Assembly (NCBI GenBank): GCA_004557655.1
Contig: SFGJ01000030.1
Location: forward strand, 1 to 13,280
Length of the DNA stretch: 13,280 bases
DNA from: Clostridiales bacterium
Lineage (GTDB): Bacteria > Bacillota > Clostridia > Oscillospirales > Oscillospiraceae
Direction: 5' to 3'
Shown here piece by piece: positions 1 through 6,565 of this stretch. The notes beneath the pieces were generated by a model, which was not told the DNA's origin, did no database searches, and was given only the letters and a program-made list of their open reading frames with translations. Positions within the stretch are counted from its first letter, which is position 1; every line of letters starts with the position of its first letter. The position numbers and the translations under genes were made by a program.

Positions 1-61
1 CCTGTTCAAGGTCGTTCCCGAGCTGATCGAGTCCATCAAGGCTGCCAAGGCTGCCCAGTAA
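1..61 (+). CDS. 3' end of a gene, possibly electron transfer flavoprotein alpha subunit (partial)
   Basis: Only the last 19 codons are present, read in the frame that ends at the TAA at 59-61. The tail reads LFKVVPELIESIKAAKAAQ. The LFKVVPEL stretch followed by an amphipathic, Ala/Lys-rich end resembles the C-terminus of EtfA, the FAD-binding alpha subunit of electron transfer flavoprotein, which carries electrons from acyl-CoA dehydrogenases in butyrate-forming Clostridia. That identity is a guess from a short tail, because the diagnostic FAD-binding part lies to the left of the window. That it is coding is supported by the open frame and by a strong terminator about 20 bases after the stop. 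Confidence 0.45.
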   Translation, partial: LFKVVPELIESIKAAKAAQ

Positions 62-78
62 GACTCCCATACAGATAA

Positions 79-110
79 AAAAGGCTGTCCCATTTTGGGA
101 CAGCCTTTTT
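79..110 (+). terminator. Rho-independent terminator of the left-edge gene
   Basis: A perfect 12-bp stem (81-92 pairing with 96-107, loop TTT) is followed by a run of T at 106-110 and preceded by a run of A. It sits 17 bases after the stop of the partial gene and faces the C69 peptidase gene. Confidence 0.9.
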
Positions 111-137
111 ATCGCCTGCCTTGCGGATGATGAATAG

Positions 138-168
138 AAAAAGGGCCCTCCATACGGATGGCCCTTTT
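138..168 (-). terminator. Rho-independent terminator of the C69 peptidase gene
   Basis: The outer stem is 139-147 pairing with 160-168. An inner TCC/GGA stem (149-151 with 156-158) and one C/T mismatch lie inside it. The A run at 138-142 reads as a T run on the minus strand, just past the peptidase stop codon. The two terminators at this junction stop convergent transcription from both sides. Confidence 0.85.
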
Positions 169-182
169 GATTTTTGGTCAGT

Positions 183-2072
183 TTACTTTACAAAAACTTT
201 CTTCTTGATGACCAGTGCCGCGCCGCTCATGGAAAGAACCAAAGTCAGGGCAGAGAGGGCGATGCTGAAGCTGTCGCCGGTATTGGGTGACGAAACAACA
301 ACGGGGATGGTTTCCGTCTTGGTTGCCTGGCAGATCTTGCAGGTGAAGGTCTTATCACCGATTGCCTCGGTGGTGGCGGGCTTGGACACAACGCCGTCAT
401 CCCAGCTGTGCTCGGTGGCCTTGGGAAGGATCTTGTTCTGTGTCTTAGTGCAGAACTTGCAGGTCTGGGTGGCAGCACCTTCGTCCTTGCAGGTAGGAGG
501 GGTAGTGGTTTCCCAATCTCCGAAGGTGTGCTCGTGAGACACAATGTGCTTGTACAGCTCCAGAGTCAACTGGTGGGCCTGCTTAGCCAGAGCTGCGCTC
601 TGAGCAGTGGCATAGGTCTTGGCAGATGCGGTGTCCATGGAGGCGATGGCGTCCTTCATCTCGGCGGCCTTGTCATAGCAGACCTGCTGCATCTTGGCCA
701 ACTCCTTATGAATCAGCGCATTGTCCTCAGCAGAGCAGAGATTGGAGAGAGCGTAGTTGGACAGAGCATTCACGGACCAATAGTAGCCCTGCTCCCAACC
801 CTCGGGGAGGACAACATAGGTGCTGCCCTTGGGATAGGTTCCGTAGGGATCGGTGGGGGCAACTGCGGTGGTGGTCTTTTTTACGCCGCCAAACTTATAG
901 CCTTCGTACATATCGGTGGTCAGGACGGGGAAATAGGGGATAGCCACAGTGTACTGACCGTGTTCCATGGCCAGCCACTCAATGGTAGCGGTTTCCATGG
1001 CGCCGGAGGATTTGATCTGAAAAATGTGCCATTCCAAATTGGAGGTGTTGCCAATGCCATCAACTTTATAGAAATCTACCATAGTCTGGGCGTTGATCGG
1101 GCCCAGCATATTCTGGATATTGGTATACAGGGCAACGATGCTGCCGTCTTTCACATTGGAAATGGTGTAGTCATCGGGGGTGAGGGAAGCAGCGGTCATA
1201 GTGTTCTCACCAAGGAAGTAGTTCATGCCGTTGACCAACCGGGCATTGGGGGACTTGGTTGCGTATCCGCAATAAGATTTGAACACATTAATGGTATTGG
1301 CGGTTTCATCACCCACATAGGTGCCGGCAGTTTTGGCCACGGAAATGAGGTTTTCAGATGCAATGATATTGGCCGCATCGTCCAGATCCACCAGACCGAT
1401 GGCACCCATATTGGGGTTGATGGCGATCATGTCGGAGGTCAGCTTCACGGCAATGTAGGTGTGGCCGGTGTAATTCTCTACATACCAGATCTCGCTCTGA
1501 TCGCCGATGAGCACACCGGACTTTTCCTGGGCGCCGGTGGTCTTATAGATGTTCAGTAACAGGTCCACACCTTCCTTGGCAGAGGCGGCCTCACTGAGGA
1601 GGATGGTGGCCATGTCACTCTCGCACATGCCGCCATTTACCATGGGATCGGCCTTGGTAACAGCTTTCTGAGCATTCAGAGTGACCATAGCGGAAACGGA
1701 GACACCCTTCTCATTGGTGCCAACTTCCTCCATAGGGGTGTGGGGATGCGTCTGACCACAGTCAGGGCAGGTACCGGAAAGATTGTCGTCAGAGGTAGCG
1801 GTGTAGGCGTAGCTGTCATGGTTGAAGGTGTGGGTGAAACCGTAGCAGCCGTTGTAAGTGCTGCCGGCAGCATATTTGCCGGTGGGATTGACGTAGGCGA
1901 TCTTATTGTAGCTGTTGGAGTAGTCCTCACTTCGCGCCATGAAAGAAGAACCGTCAGCTGTCAGGTTGGAGCCCACATATACCATGGTGCAGGCCGAGGC
2001 ACTGACCACGCACAGCAACAGGGTAGCTGTCAGGGCTGCCATAAGGATCCAAAGTTTTTTCATTGTTTTCAT
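183..2072 (-). CDS. Secreted, cell-wall-anchored C69-family peptidase (dipeptidase-like)
   Basis: This 629-residue protein resembles the C69 family of N-terminal nucleophile hydrolases (PepD-type dipeptidases). A signal peptide (MKTMKKLW, hydrophobic core to about residue 23, ASA at 25-27) ends directly before Cys28. Family knowledge makes a Cys in this context, ACTMVYVG, the catalytic nucleophile exposed by processing. The GTNEKGVSVSA block at 118-128 matches the conserved NEKG region. A CxxCxxxHxH cluster (C102, C105, H109, H111) may bind metal. Residues 513-592 hold two degenerate repeats of about 40 residues, each with a CxxC pair, as seen in clostridial surface proteins. The end has SPNTG (595-599), a hydrophobic stretch and KKK, which is a sortase-type sorting signal. 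The ATG at 2070-2072 is chosen over upstream starts because GGAAGGAG lies 7 bases before it and the signal peptide begins there. The likely role is hydrolysis of peptides outside the cell; the substrate is unknown. Confidence 0.85.
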   Translation of the reverse strand: MKTMKKLWILMAALTATLLLCVVSASACTMVYVGSNLTADGSSFMARSEDYSNSYNKIAYVNPTGKYAAGSTYNGCYGFTHTFNHDSYAYTATSDDNLSGTCPDCGQTHPHTPMEEVGTNEKGVSVSAMVTLNAQKAVTKADPMVNGGMCESDMATILLSEAASAKEGVDLLLNIYKTTGAQEKSGVLIGDQSEIWYVENYTGHTYIAVKLTSDMIAINPNMGAIGLVDLDDAANIIASENLISVAKTAGTYVGDETANTINVFKSYCGYATKSPNARLVNGMNYFLGENTMTAASLTPDDYTISNVKDGSIVALYTNIQNMLGPINAQTMVDFYKVDGIGNTSNLEWHIFQIKSSGAMETATIEWLAMEHGQYTVAIPYFPVLTTDMYEGYKFGGVKKTTTAVAPTDPYGTYPKGSTYVVLPEGWEQGYYWSVNALSNYALSNLCSAEDNALIHKELAKMQQVCYDKAAEMKDAIASMDTASAKTYATAQSAALAKQAHQLTLELYKHIVSHEHTFGDWETTTPPTCKDEGAATQTCKFCTKTQNKILPKATEHSWDDGVVSKPATTEAIGDKTFTCKICQATKTETIPVVVSSPNTGDSFSIALSALTLVLSMSGAALVIKKKVFVK

Positions 2073-2139
2073 TTTTGTTCTCCTTCCTGTGATGCTCCTC
2101 TTGGACACGAAGGAACTCACGACTTTGTTTGATAAGATT

Positions 2140-2167
2140 ATTATACATAAATATACAGAAATGTCAA
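2140..2167 (-). promoter_or_regulatory. Consensus SigA promoter of the C69 peptidase gene
   Basis: Read on the minus strand, a perfect TTGACA (2162-2167) and a perfect TATAAT (2140-2145) are separated by 16 bases. Transcription would start near 2133, giving a leader of about 60 bases before the ATG at 2072. This also supports the shorter start codon, because the longer open frame begins upstream of the promoter. Confidence 0.85.
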
Positions 2168-2305
2168 CTAAAGATGTATAAAAATTAAAGATAAATACAT
2201 TTTTGGAATGTATATGCAAATATGGGCGAAGAGACACCTGCGGCTTGTTATTATTTACCAACAGCATGCCGACTGCCGGAGAAAACAAAATGGAATGCTT
2301 TTTCC
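2168..2305. other. AT-rich intergenic stretch with a small inverted repeat
   Basis: This stretch lies between the divergent promoters of the peptidase gene and the small membrane protein. No gene is seen in it. It holds an inverted repeat, ATACATT-N5-AATGTAT (2195-2213), about 30 bases upstream of the peptidase -35 box, which could be a regulator site or chance in AT-rich DNA. Confidence 0.4.
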
Positions 2306-2334
2306 TTGACGAATACTATGTTTTTCGCTATACT
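2306..2334 (+). promoter_or_regulatory. SigA promoter of the 67-residue membrane protein gene
   Basis: TTGACG (2306-2311) and TATACT (2329-2334) are separated by 17 bases, each one mismatch from consensus. The start would fall near 2341, leaving a leader of about 20 bases that contains AGGAGG (2347-2352), 8 bases before the ATG at 2361. Confidence 0.85.
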
Positions 2335-2360
2335 AATATAAAATAAAGGAGGAACATACT

Positions 2361-2564
2361 ATGGGATTGTTTGCAATGGTCGGTCTGATCTTTGCCCCCT
2401 TTGTCTGTCTGCTGTGCGCCGGATGGTTCTATGTGCGTTGGCAGAATGAGGAGAAAGAGGAAAAGGCTCTGCAGAATAGAAAAGTTTGTTTCCGCTTTCT
2501 TATTGCCGCCGACGTTTGCTTGGTTGTGTTCGGCGTTTTGAAGCTGATTTTTCCCATTACATAA
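2361..2564 (+). CDS. Small two-helix membrane protein of unknown function
   Basis: This 67-residue protein begins MGLFAMVGLIFAPF. It has two hydrophobic segments (about residues 4-25 and 44-64) joined by a highly charged loop (QNEEKEEK, 28-35), so it is probably a hairpin in the cytoplasmic membrane. No family is recognised. It is likely real despite its size because it has a near-consensus promoter, an excellent AGGAGG site with ideal spacing, and a perfect terminator 5 bases after the stop. It is a single-gene transcript, divergent from the peptidase gene and convergent with ywlG. Three Cys residues (16, 19, 43) lie in or beside the membrane segments. Confidence 0.75.
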   Translation: MGLFAMVGLIFAPFVCLLCAGWFYVRWQNEEKEEKALQNRKVCFRFLIAADVCLVVFGVLKLIFPIT

Positions 2565-2569
2565 GATAA

Positions 2570-2617
2570 GCGAAAAAATACACCGGCGGATCATTATCCG
2601 CCGGTGTATTTTTTCGC
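2570..2617. terminator. Bidirectional terminator, perfect 22-bp hairpin
   Basis: Bases 2570-2591 pair perfectly with 2596-2617 around a CATT loop. Six A at 2573-2578 and six T at 2609-2614 form part of the stem, giving a T run on both strands. It ends the small membrane protein gene from the left and ywlG, whose stop is at 2621-2623, from the right. Confidence 0.95.
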
Positions 2618-2620
2618 AGA

Positions 2621-3223
2621 TTAGGTAAAATCGGGATAGCCGTCCTTCAGGTCGTTGTCATAGACGGCACGCTCTCCGCCGATAAATTTAGGACGCACAC
2701 GGGCAGCCAGAACTATGGCGCTGCCAATGTGGTTTTGATCCAAACGCACAGGAACGGCAACTTTCTTCAAGTGCATTCCGATCAACGTGCCACCGATATC
2801 CAGACCGGCATCAGCCTTGATTTCCTCCAGGGCAACAGGATGACGGAAGCTGTTATAGGCGGCGGTGGCAAAGGAGCTGCCCGCCTTGGGCTGGGGCTTC
2901 ACGTTCACGATCTCCGCACCCGGCACGGCTTCGTATTCCACAATCAGCGCACGGTTCAAATGCTCGCAGCACTGAGCGGCGATATAAATGCCCTGAGGGG
3001 AGAATACGCTGCTCAGTCCATTGAAAATGGCTTGAGCGATCTCCGGCGTGGACCAACTGCCCATGCGCTTGCCCACCACCTCGCTGGTGCTGCAGCCCAC
3101 CACAACGATCTGCCCCGCGTGAAGGTGCGCCTCATCCATCAGCTGCTGAGCTGCCTTGGCCGCCTCGTCCTGCACCTGCCAAAACAAGTCTTTCTGTTCC
3201 AATTCATGCACGACACCGCCCAT
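2621..3223 (-). CDS. ywlG: YwlG-family (DUF436, UPF0340) protein
   Basis: This 200-residue protein is recognised as the YwlG/UPF0340 family (TIGR01440 type), which is common in Firmicutes and has no firmly established function. Family-like blocks are VVVGCSTSEVVGKRMG near residue 41, AAQCCEHLNRALIVE near 82, AGLDIGGTLIGMHLKKVAVP near 139 and a C-terminal RPKFIGGERAVYDND. It is soluble with no signal peptide. The ATG at 3221-3223 follows a moderate AAGGAA site (3233-3238 on the minus strand) with 9 bases between. It lies 91 bases downstream of the ECF transporter gene on the same strand with no terminator seen between, so the two may be co-transcribed. It ends at the shared 22-bp hairpin. Confidence 0.85.
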   Translation of the reverse strand: MGGVVHELEQKDLFWQVQDEAAKAAQQLMDEAHLHAGQIVVVGCSTSEVVGKRMGSWSTPEIAQAIFNGLSSVFSPQGIYIAAQCCEHLNRALIVEYEAVPGAEIVNVKPQPKAGSSFATAAYNSFRHPVALEEIKADAGLDIGGTLIGMHLKKVAVPVRLDQNHIGSAIVLAARVRPKFIGGERAVYDNDLKDGYPDFT

Positions 3224-3314
3224 GAGAATTCATTCCTTTCACTTGAGGAGAAAAACTCCGCTTTTGATGTTGACAGACAACGGTCACGATAGCTGCTGCC
3301 TGTATAAGCTCAGT

Positions 3315-3830
3315 TTAGCACTGCAGGGCCAATTTGTCCAGAGCCTTGCTGCGCTTGAGCAGGGTGAACAGGATCAGCCCGATGGCCAAGCCCATTACTG
3401 CCTGGACCAGGTTGCCGGGGATGCTGGCGGCTGCGCCGATCCCCTTTCCCAGCAGCAGAGCGGCGTAGCCGAAGTAGCCGGCCACCATGATAAGCTCGGC
3501 CACAACACCGCTGACTACATAGCCCACGGGCTTGTGCGCCATAGCCTTCGCCAGCAGCGCCGCGGCAATTGCCATGCAACCTTTTATAACAAATGTGCCG
3601 GGGGCATAATGAGCGTAACCGTTCAAAAGGTCTGTCAGCATGGAGCCTACGCCGGCTGCGGCACCTCCCCACCAGGGACCCAATATCCAGCCGGAGAGCA
3701 GCACGCAGCAATCACCTAAATTCACATAGCCCTGCATGGGGGAGGGAATCTGGATGACCATGGTGGCTACATAGGTCAGAGCAGCCATCAGAGCAGCGAA
3801 TACCAATTTACGAACTCGATGATTTTTCAT
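3315..3830 (-). CDS. ECF transporter S component, probable vitamin uptake (B6 suspected)
   Basis: This 171-residue integral membrane protein with about five or six hydrophobic segments resembles S components of energy-coupling factor transporters, which bind a vitamin and work with shared EcfA1/A2/T subunits encoded elsewhere. Characteristic parts are the N-terminal RKLVFAALMAALTYVAT with its AxxxA pattern, IPSPMQGYVNLGD near residue 28, and GWILGPWWGGAAAGVGSMLTDLL near 47. The ATG at 3828-3830 is preferred because AGAGGTG sits about 7 bases ahead. The in-frame ATG six codons earlier has no good site. The gene diverges from a MocR regulator; MocR proteins of the PdxR type control vitamin B6 genes, so pyridoxine or pyridoxal is the best substrate guess. 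The substrate is inferred from context only. Confidence 0.8.
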   Translation of the reverse strand: MKNHRVRKLVFAALMAALTYVATMVIQIPSPMQGYVNLGDCCVLLSGWILGPWWGGAAAGVGSMLTDLLNGYAHYAPGTFVIKGCMAIAAALLAKAMAHKPVGYVVSGVVAELIMVAGYFGYAALLLGKGIGAAASIPGNLVQAVMGLAIGLILFTLLKRSKALDKLALQC

Positions 3831-3863
3831 GTCATTCACCTCTTGCATTTTTCTCTTGTCTGT

Positions 3864-3869
3864 ATTATA
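3864..3869 (-). promoter_or_regulatory. Probable -10 box of the ECF S-component gene
   Basis: On the minus strand TATAAT lies at 3864-3869, about 35 bases before the start codon. No good -35 box is present at 17-18 bases, since only AT-rich sequence is found there. That would fit a promoter needing an activator such as the divergent MocR protein. Confidence 0.6.
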
Positions 3870-3876
3870 GTGAAGT

Positions 3877-3922
3877 CTGGGTATATTAAAATATCCATTA
3901 CAATATTTTTTGATAATACCAG
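3877..3922. promoter_or_regulatory. Candidate MocR operator: inverted CTGG(G)TAT ... ATACCAG
   Basis: CTGGGTAT (3877-3884) and ATACCAG (3916-3922) form a widely spaced inverted pair, exact but for one extra G, in the 103-base gap between the divergent starts. Between them, GGTATATT and AATATCC (3880-3896) form a second imperfect palindrome. A probable -10 box for the MocR gene, TACAAT (3899-3904), lies inside the span. One half site covers the likely MocR transcription start and the other lies upstream of the ECF -10 box. Binding is inferred from position and symmetry only. Confidence 0.4.
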
Positions 3923-3933
3923 ATGGAGGAGCT

Positions 3934-5352
3934 ATGCTGACCTACACACTGGAAAAACGGAATAGGGAGAGCCTGTATGAACAGCTTTACCGCTGTATCC
4001 GGGAGGATATTCTCTCCGGGCGGCTGCGCTCCGGTGAGAGACTTCCTTCCAAGCGGACCTTGGCCCAGCATCTGGAGGTGAGCATCATCACCGTGAAAAA
4101 TGCCTATGAGCAGCTGCTGGCGGAGGGGTATATCCATGCCCGGCAGCGGTGCGGCTACTTTGTGTCCGAGGTGGAGCGTCCACCGGAGATTCGGCAGCCG
4201 GCGCATTCCATGTGCGCCCAGCCGGAAAAAGAGCAGGAGTGGTTCCTGGATTTTGCCTCCGGGGCCATGGACCCGGCCTACTTTCCCTTCACCGTGTGGG
4301 CAAGGCTCATGCGGCAGACCATTCTGGAGCAGGATAAGGGGCTGCTGCGGGCGGCCCCTTACAACGGAGCGGCAGAGCTGCGGGTGGCTATTGCAGGTTA
4401 TTTGCGGCAATTCCGGGGGATGCGCGTGGATCCGGAGCAGATCATCGTGGGTGCGGGTACGGAGCTTTTGTATCATATGATCATTGAGCTGTTAGGAAGG
4501 GACAAGTGCTACGCCGTGGAGGACCCCGGATATAGCAAGATCGCCGCCATTTATGAGAGTAACCGGGTACAGGTGCAGTATGTTGGCATTGACGAGGCGG
4601 GTCTGTCCGTATCGGAGCTGCGGCGGCACACGGCACAGGTGGTGCATATTTCTCCGACCCACCACTATCCCACCGGCACTGTGATGCCCATCGGACGACG
4701 GCAGGAGTTGCTGCGCTGGGCGGCGGAAAAGCCGGATCGGTATATATTGGAGGATGATTACGACAGCGAGTTTCGCTTTGTGGGGCGGCCTATTCCGTCC
4801 TTGTATTCCACGGATGAAAACCAGCGGGTGGTGTATCTGAATACGTTTTCCAAGACCATTGCACCGTCCATCCGCATCAGCTACATGATCCTGCCGCCCA
4901 GCCTGCTGGAGCGATACCGAAAGAATCTGGGATTTTATTCCTGCACTGTTTCGGGATTTGAGCAGTATACTCTGGCAAAATTTCTGGAACAGGGTCATTT
5001 TGAGCGGCATCTTGGCCGGATGCGCAACCGCTATCGGCAGAAGCGGGATCAGGTCATGGGGGAGTTTTTGCACGGGCCGCTGGCGGGGCGGGTGAAGATC
5101 ACAGGGCAGGATGCGGGACTGCATTTTCTGGCCGAGCTGCAGACAAAGCTGCCGGATGCCGAACTGCAGCGGCGCGCGGCGGAAAAAGGGCTGAGGCTTG
5201 CCATGCTGTCGGACTACTATCATGAGCCTAAGGAAACAAGGCAGCACACATTGGTGGTGAACTATTCGGGACTGGAACTGCAGTGCCTGCCCCGGGCGTT
5301 GGAGCATTTGGCGGATATTATGAGGGAGGAAACTACGTGTACGACGAATTGA
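3934..5352 (+). CDS. MocR-family regulator (GntR HTH fused to PLP aminotransferase-like domain)
   Basis: This 472-residue protein is a full-length MocR regulator. Residues about 10-80 form a winged GntR-type helix-turn-helix (LYEQLYRCIREDILSG, LPSKRTLAQHLEVS, ITVKNAYEQLLAEGYI). The rest is a fold-type I aminotransferase-like domain. DPGY (197-200), THHYPTG (242-248), DDYDSEF (274-280) and NTFSKTIAP (303-311) are present, with Lys307 as the expected PLP Schiff-base lysine. All main cofactor residues seem intact, so it should sense PLP or a PLP adduct, as GabR and PdxR do. The ATG at 3934 has GGAGG at 3925-3929; a TTG nine codons earlier would remove that site from its role. The gene diverges from the ECF S component and its 3' end overlaps the next gene by 16 bases. 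A PdxR-like role in B6 control is plausible but unproved. Confidence 0.9.
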   Translation: MLTYTLEKRNRESLYEQLYRCIREDILSGRLRSGERLPSKRTLAQHLEVSIITVKNAYEQLLAEGYIHARQRCGYFVSEVERPPEIRQPAHSMCAQPEKEQEWFLDFASGAMDPAYFPFTVWARLMRQTILEQDKGLLRAAPYNGAAELRVAIAGYLRQFRGMRVDPEQIIVGAGTELLYHMIIELLGRDKCYAVEDPGYSKIAAIYESNRVQVQYVGIDEAGLSVSELRRHTAQVVHISPTHHYPTGTVMPIGRRQELLRWAAEKPDRYILEDDYDSEFRFVGRPIPSLYSTDENQRVVYLNTFSKTIAPSIRISYMILPPSLLERYRKNLGFYSCTVSGFEQYTLAKFLEQGHFERHLGRMRNRYRQKRDQVMGEFLHGPLAGRVKITGQDAGLHFLAELQTKLPDAELQRRAAEKGLRLAMLSDYYHEPKETRQHTLVVNYSGLELQCLPRALEHLADIMREETTCTTN

Positions 5353-5840
5353 CCAGAAGCGACCTGCAGAAAATGCAGGAGGAGATAGACTATCGGATGC
5401 GTGAGCTGCGTCCCAAGCTCATTGAGGATGTGCAGACCGCCCGGGCCTTTGGCGACCTCAGTGAGAACTTTGAATACAAATGCGCCAAGCAGGAAAAAAA
5501 CCGCAACGACAGCCGTATCCGCTATCTGCAGCGGATGATCAAGACCGCCAAGGTCATTGAGGACCGATCCGACGAGGATACGGCAGGCCTGTATGACACG
5601 GTGGAGATCTTCCTGGAGCACATAGGGAAAAGCCGCAAGATCACGCTGGTGACCACCCTGCGGCAGGATGCATTGCGGGGCCTTATCAGCAAGGAGTCTC
5701 CCGTGGGGCGGGCAGTGCTGGGTCACAAGGCGGGAGATCGGGTACAGGTGCAGATGGAAAACGGCAGCACTTACTGGCTGCAGATCCGCAGTGTGGTGAA
5801 GGGATCGGACGATGGATCCATTCCCATCGGCAGTTTTTGA
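5337..5840 (+). CDS. GreA/GreB-family transcription elongation factor paralogue
   Basis: This 167-residue protein is slightly longer than typical GreA. Residues 1-75 form the predicted antiparallel coiled coil. Its tip carries ARAFGDLSENFEYKCAKQEK (35-54), closely matching the GreA motif, with the two acidic residues (D40, E43) that hold the catalytic metal in RNA polymerase's secondary channel. SKESPVGRAVLGHKAGD (118-134) matches the C-terminal FKBP-like polymerase-binding domain. The GTG at 5337 is chosen because AGGGAGGA (5323-5330) lies just before it; the upstream ATG in this frame has no such site. The start lies 16 bases inside the end of the MocR gene, so translation is probably coupled. 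Because the tip residues are kept, transcript-cleavage activity is plausible. Whether it is the main GreA or a paralogue cannot be told; its place in a regulator/thiamine operon suggests a paralogue. Confidence 0.85.
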   Translation: MYDELTRSDLQKMQEEIDYRMRELRPKLIEDVQTARAFGDLSENFEYKCAKQEKNRNDSRIRYLQRMIKTAKVIEDRSDEDTAGLYDTVEIFLEHIGKSRKITLVTTLRQDALRGLISKESPVGRAVLGHKAGDRVQVQMENGSTYWLQIRSVVKGSDDGSIPIGSF

Positions 5841-5855
5841 CAGGAGGGAATGCGC

Positions 5856-6470
5856 ATGGAAAAGACATGGGCCATTGTATCCGGCGGACAGTATTCGCCC
5901 CTGCGGGACCTGGGGGATTGCGAGTATATCATTGCCTGCGACCGGGGGTATGAATATCTGCGCCGCCAGGGGGTTCGGCCGGATCTTCTTGTGGGGGATT
6001 TCGACTCATACGCAGGACCCCTGCCGGAGGATGTGCCGAGACTTAGCCTTCCGGTGGAAAAGGACGACACCGACACTATGGCGGCAATAAGGCATGCTGT
6101 TTCCAATGGCTGCAAACGGATATACCTTTACTGCGCGCTGGGGGGCAGGCTGGATCATTTGCTGGGCAATCTGCAGGCGGCGGCCTATGCCGCCCGGAGG
6201 GGTGTGTGGGTGCGGGTGGTAGACGAGGAGAATGAGATTCTCGTTTTCTCAGGCGGAAGCGTCACCGTGCCGGAGCGGGAAGGGTACTCACTTTCTGTTT
6301 TTGCATTGTCGGACCGATGTACCGGAGTGAGCATTCGTGGTACAAAGTATGAGCTTGAGGACGTCACAGTGGAAAACAATTTTCCCGTCGGCGTCAGTAA
6401 CCAGTGGCGAGGCACCGCCGAGATCACCGTGGAGCAGGGCGTTCTGGCGATCATACAGTCCAGAATGTAA
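5856..6470 (+). CDS. thiN: Thiamine pyrophosphokinase
   Basis: This 204-residue cytoplasmic enzyme transfers pyrophosphate from ATP to thiamine to give thiamine diphosphate. Motifs in order are ACDRGYEYL (28-35), DLLVGDFDS (43-51), EKDDTDTMAAI (68-78) and ALGGRLDHLLGNL (94-106), whose Asp and Arg residues bind magnesium and substrate in the family. The C-terminal half is the beta-rich thiamine-binding domain. Two ATGs are close together. The one at 5856 is preferred because GGAGG at 5843-5847 then sits 8 bases away, against 2 bases for the ATG at 5850. It begins 15 bases after the Gre-like gene, so mocR-gre-thiN looks like one operon. No TPP riboswitch was seen upstream, as expected for the salvage step of the pathway. 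Confidence 0.95.
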   Translation: MEKTWAIVSGGQYSPLRDLGDCEYIIACDRGYEYLRRQGVRPDLLVGDFDSYAGPLPEDVPRLSLPVEKDDTDTMAAIRHAVSNGCKRIYLYCALGGRLDHLLGNLQAAAYAARRGVWVRVVDEENEILVFSGGSVTVPEREGYSLSVFALSDRCTGVSIRGTKYELEDVTVENNFPVGVSNQWRGTAEITVEQGVLAIIQSRM

Positions 6471-6476
6471 AGCATA

Positions 6477-6507
6477 CCGGGCTTTCTTTGGAAGGCCCGG
6501 CTTTTTT
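6477..6507 (+). terminator. Rho-independent terminator of the mocR-gre-thiN operon
   Basis: The stem pairs 6477-6486 with 6491-6500 (one G-T pair) around a TTTG loop and is followed by six T at 6502-6507. It lies 7 bases after the thiN stop and separates that operon from spoVAD. Confidence 0.9.
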
Positions 6508-6535
6508 CATAAAAAATCAAATTTGCGGCACACTA
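6506..6535 (+). promoter_or_regulatory. Candidate SigG-type promoter of spoVAD-spoVAE
   Basis: TTCATA (6506-6511) and CACACTA (6529-6535) are separated by 17 bases. Each is one mismatch from the forespore SigG pattern (TGMATA, then CATACTA). The expected start near 6543 leaves a short leader to the ATG at 6566. In Bacillus subtilis the spoVA operon is SigG-dependent, which fits. The -35 box overlaps the T run of the preceding terminator. Short degenerate boxes also occur by chance. Confidence 0.5.
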
Positions 6536-6565
6536 AGGGTATCATATTGCGAGGAGATGGAAGCT

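Noticed and set aside
408..1559. A 383-codon plus-strand open frame inside the C69 peptidase gene
   Set aside because: It is a Gly/His/Val-rich antisense shadow; the minus strand has a signal peptide, family motifs, a promoter and a terminator.
2073..2288. Extension of the C69 peptidase by 72 codons
   Set aside because: It crosses the consensus promoter and would bury the signal peptide inside the protein.
3910..3933. TTG start of the MocR gene nine codons upstream
   Set aside because: It would place the GGAGG site inside the coding region; the ATG at 3934 directly follows that site.
5841..5856. TPP riboswitch before thiN
   Set aside because: The gap to the previous gene is 15 bases, far too short, and no THI-box pattern was seen elsewhere in the window.
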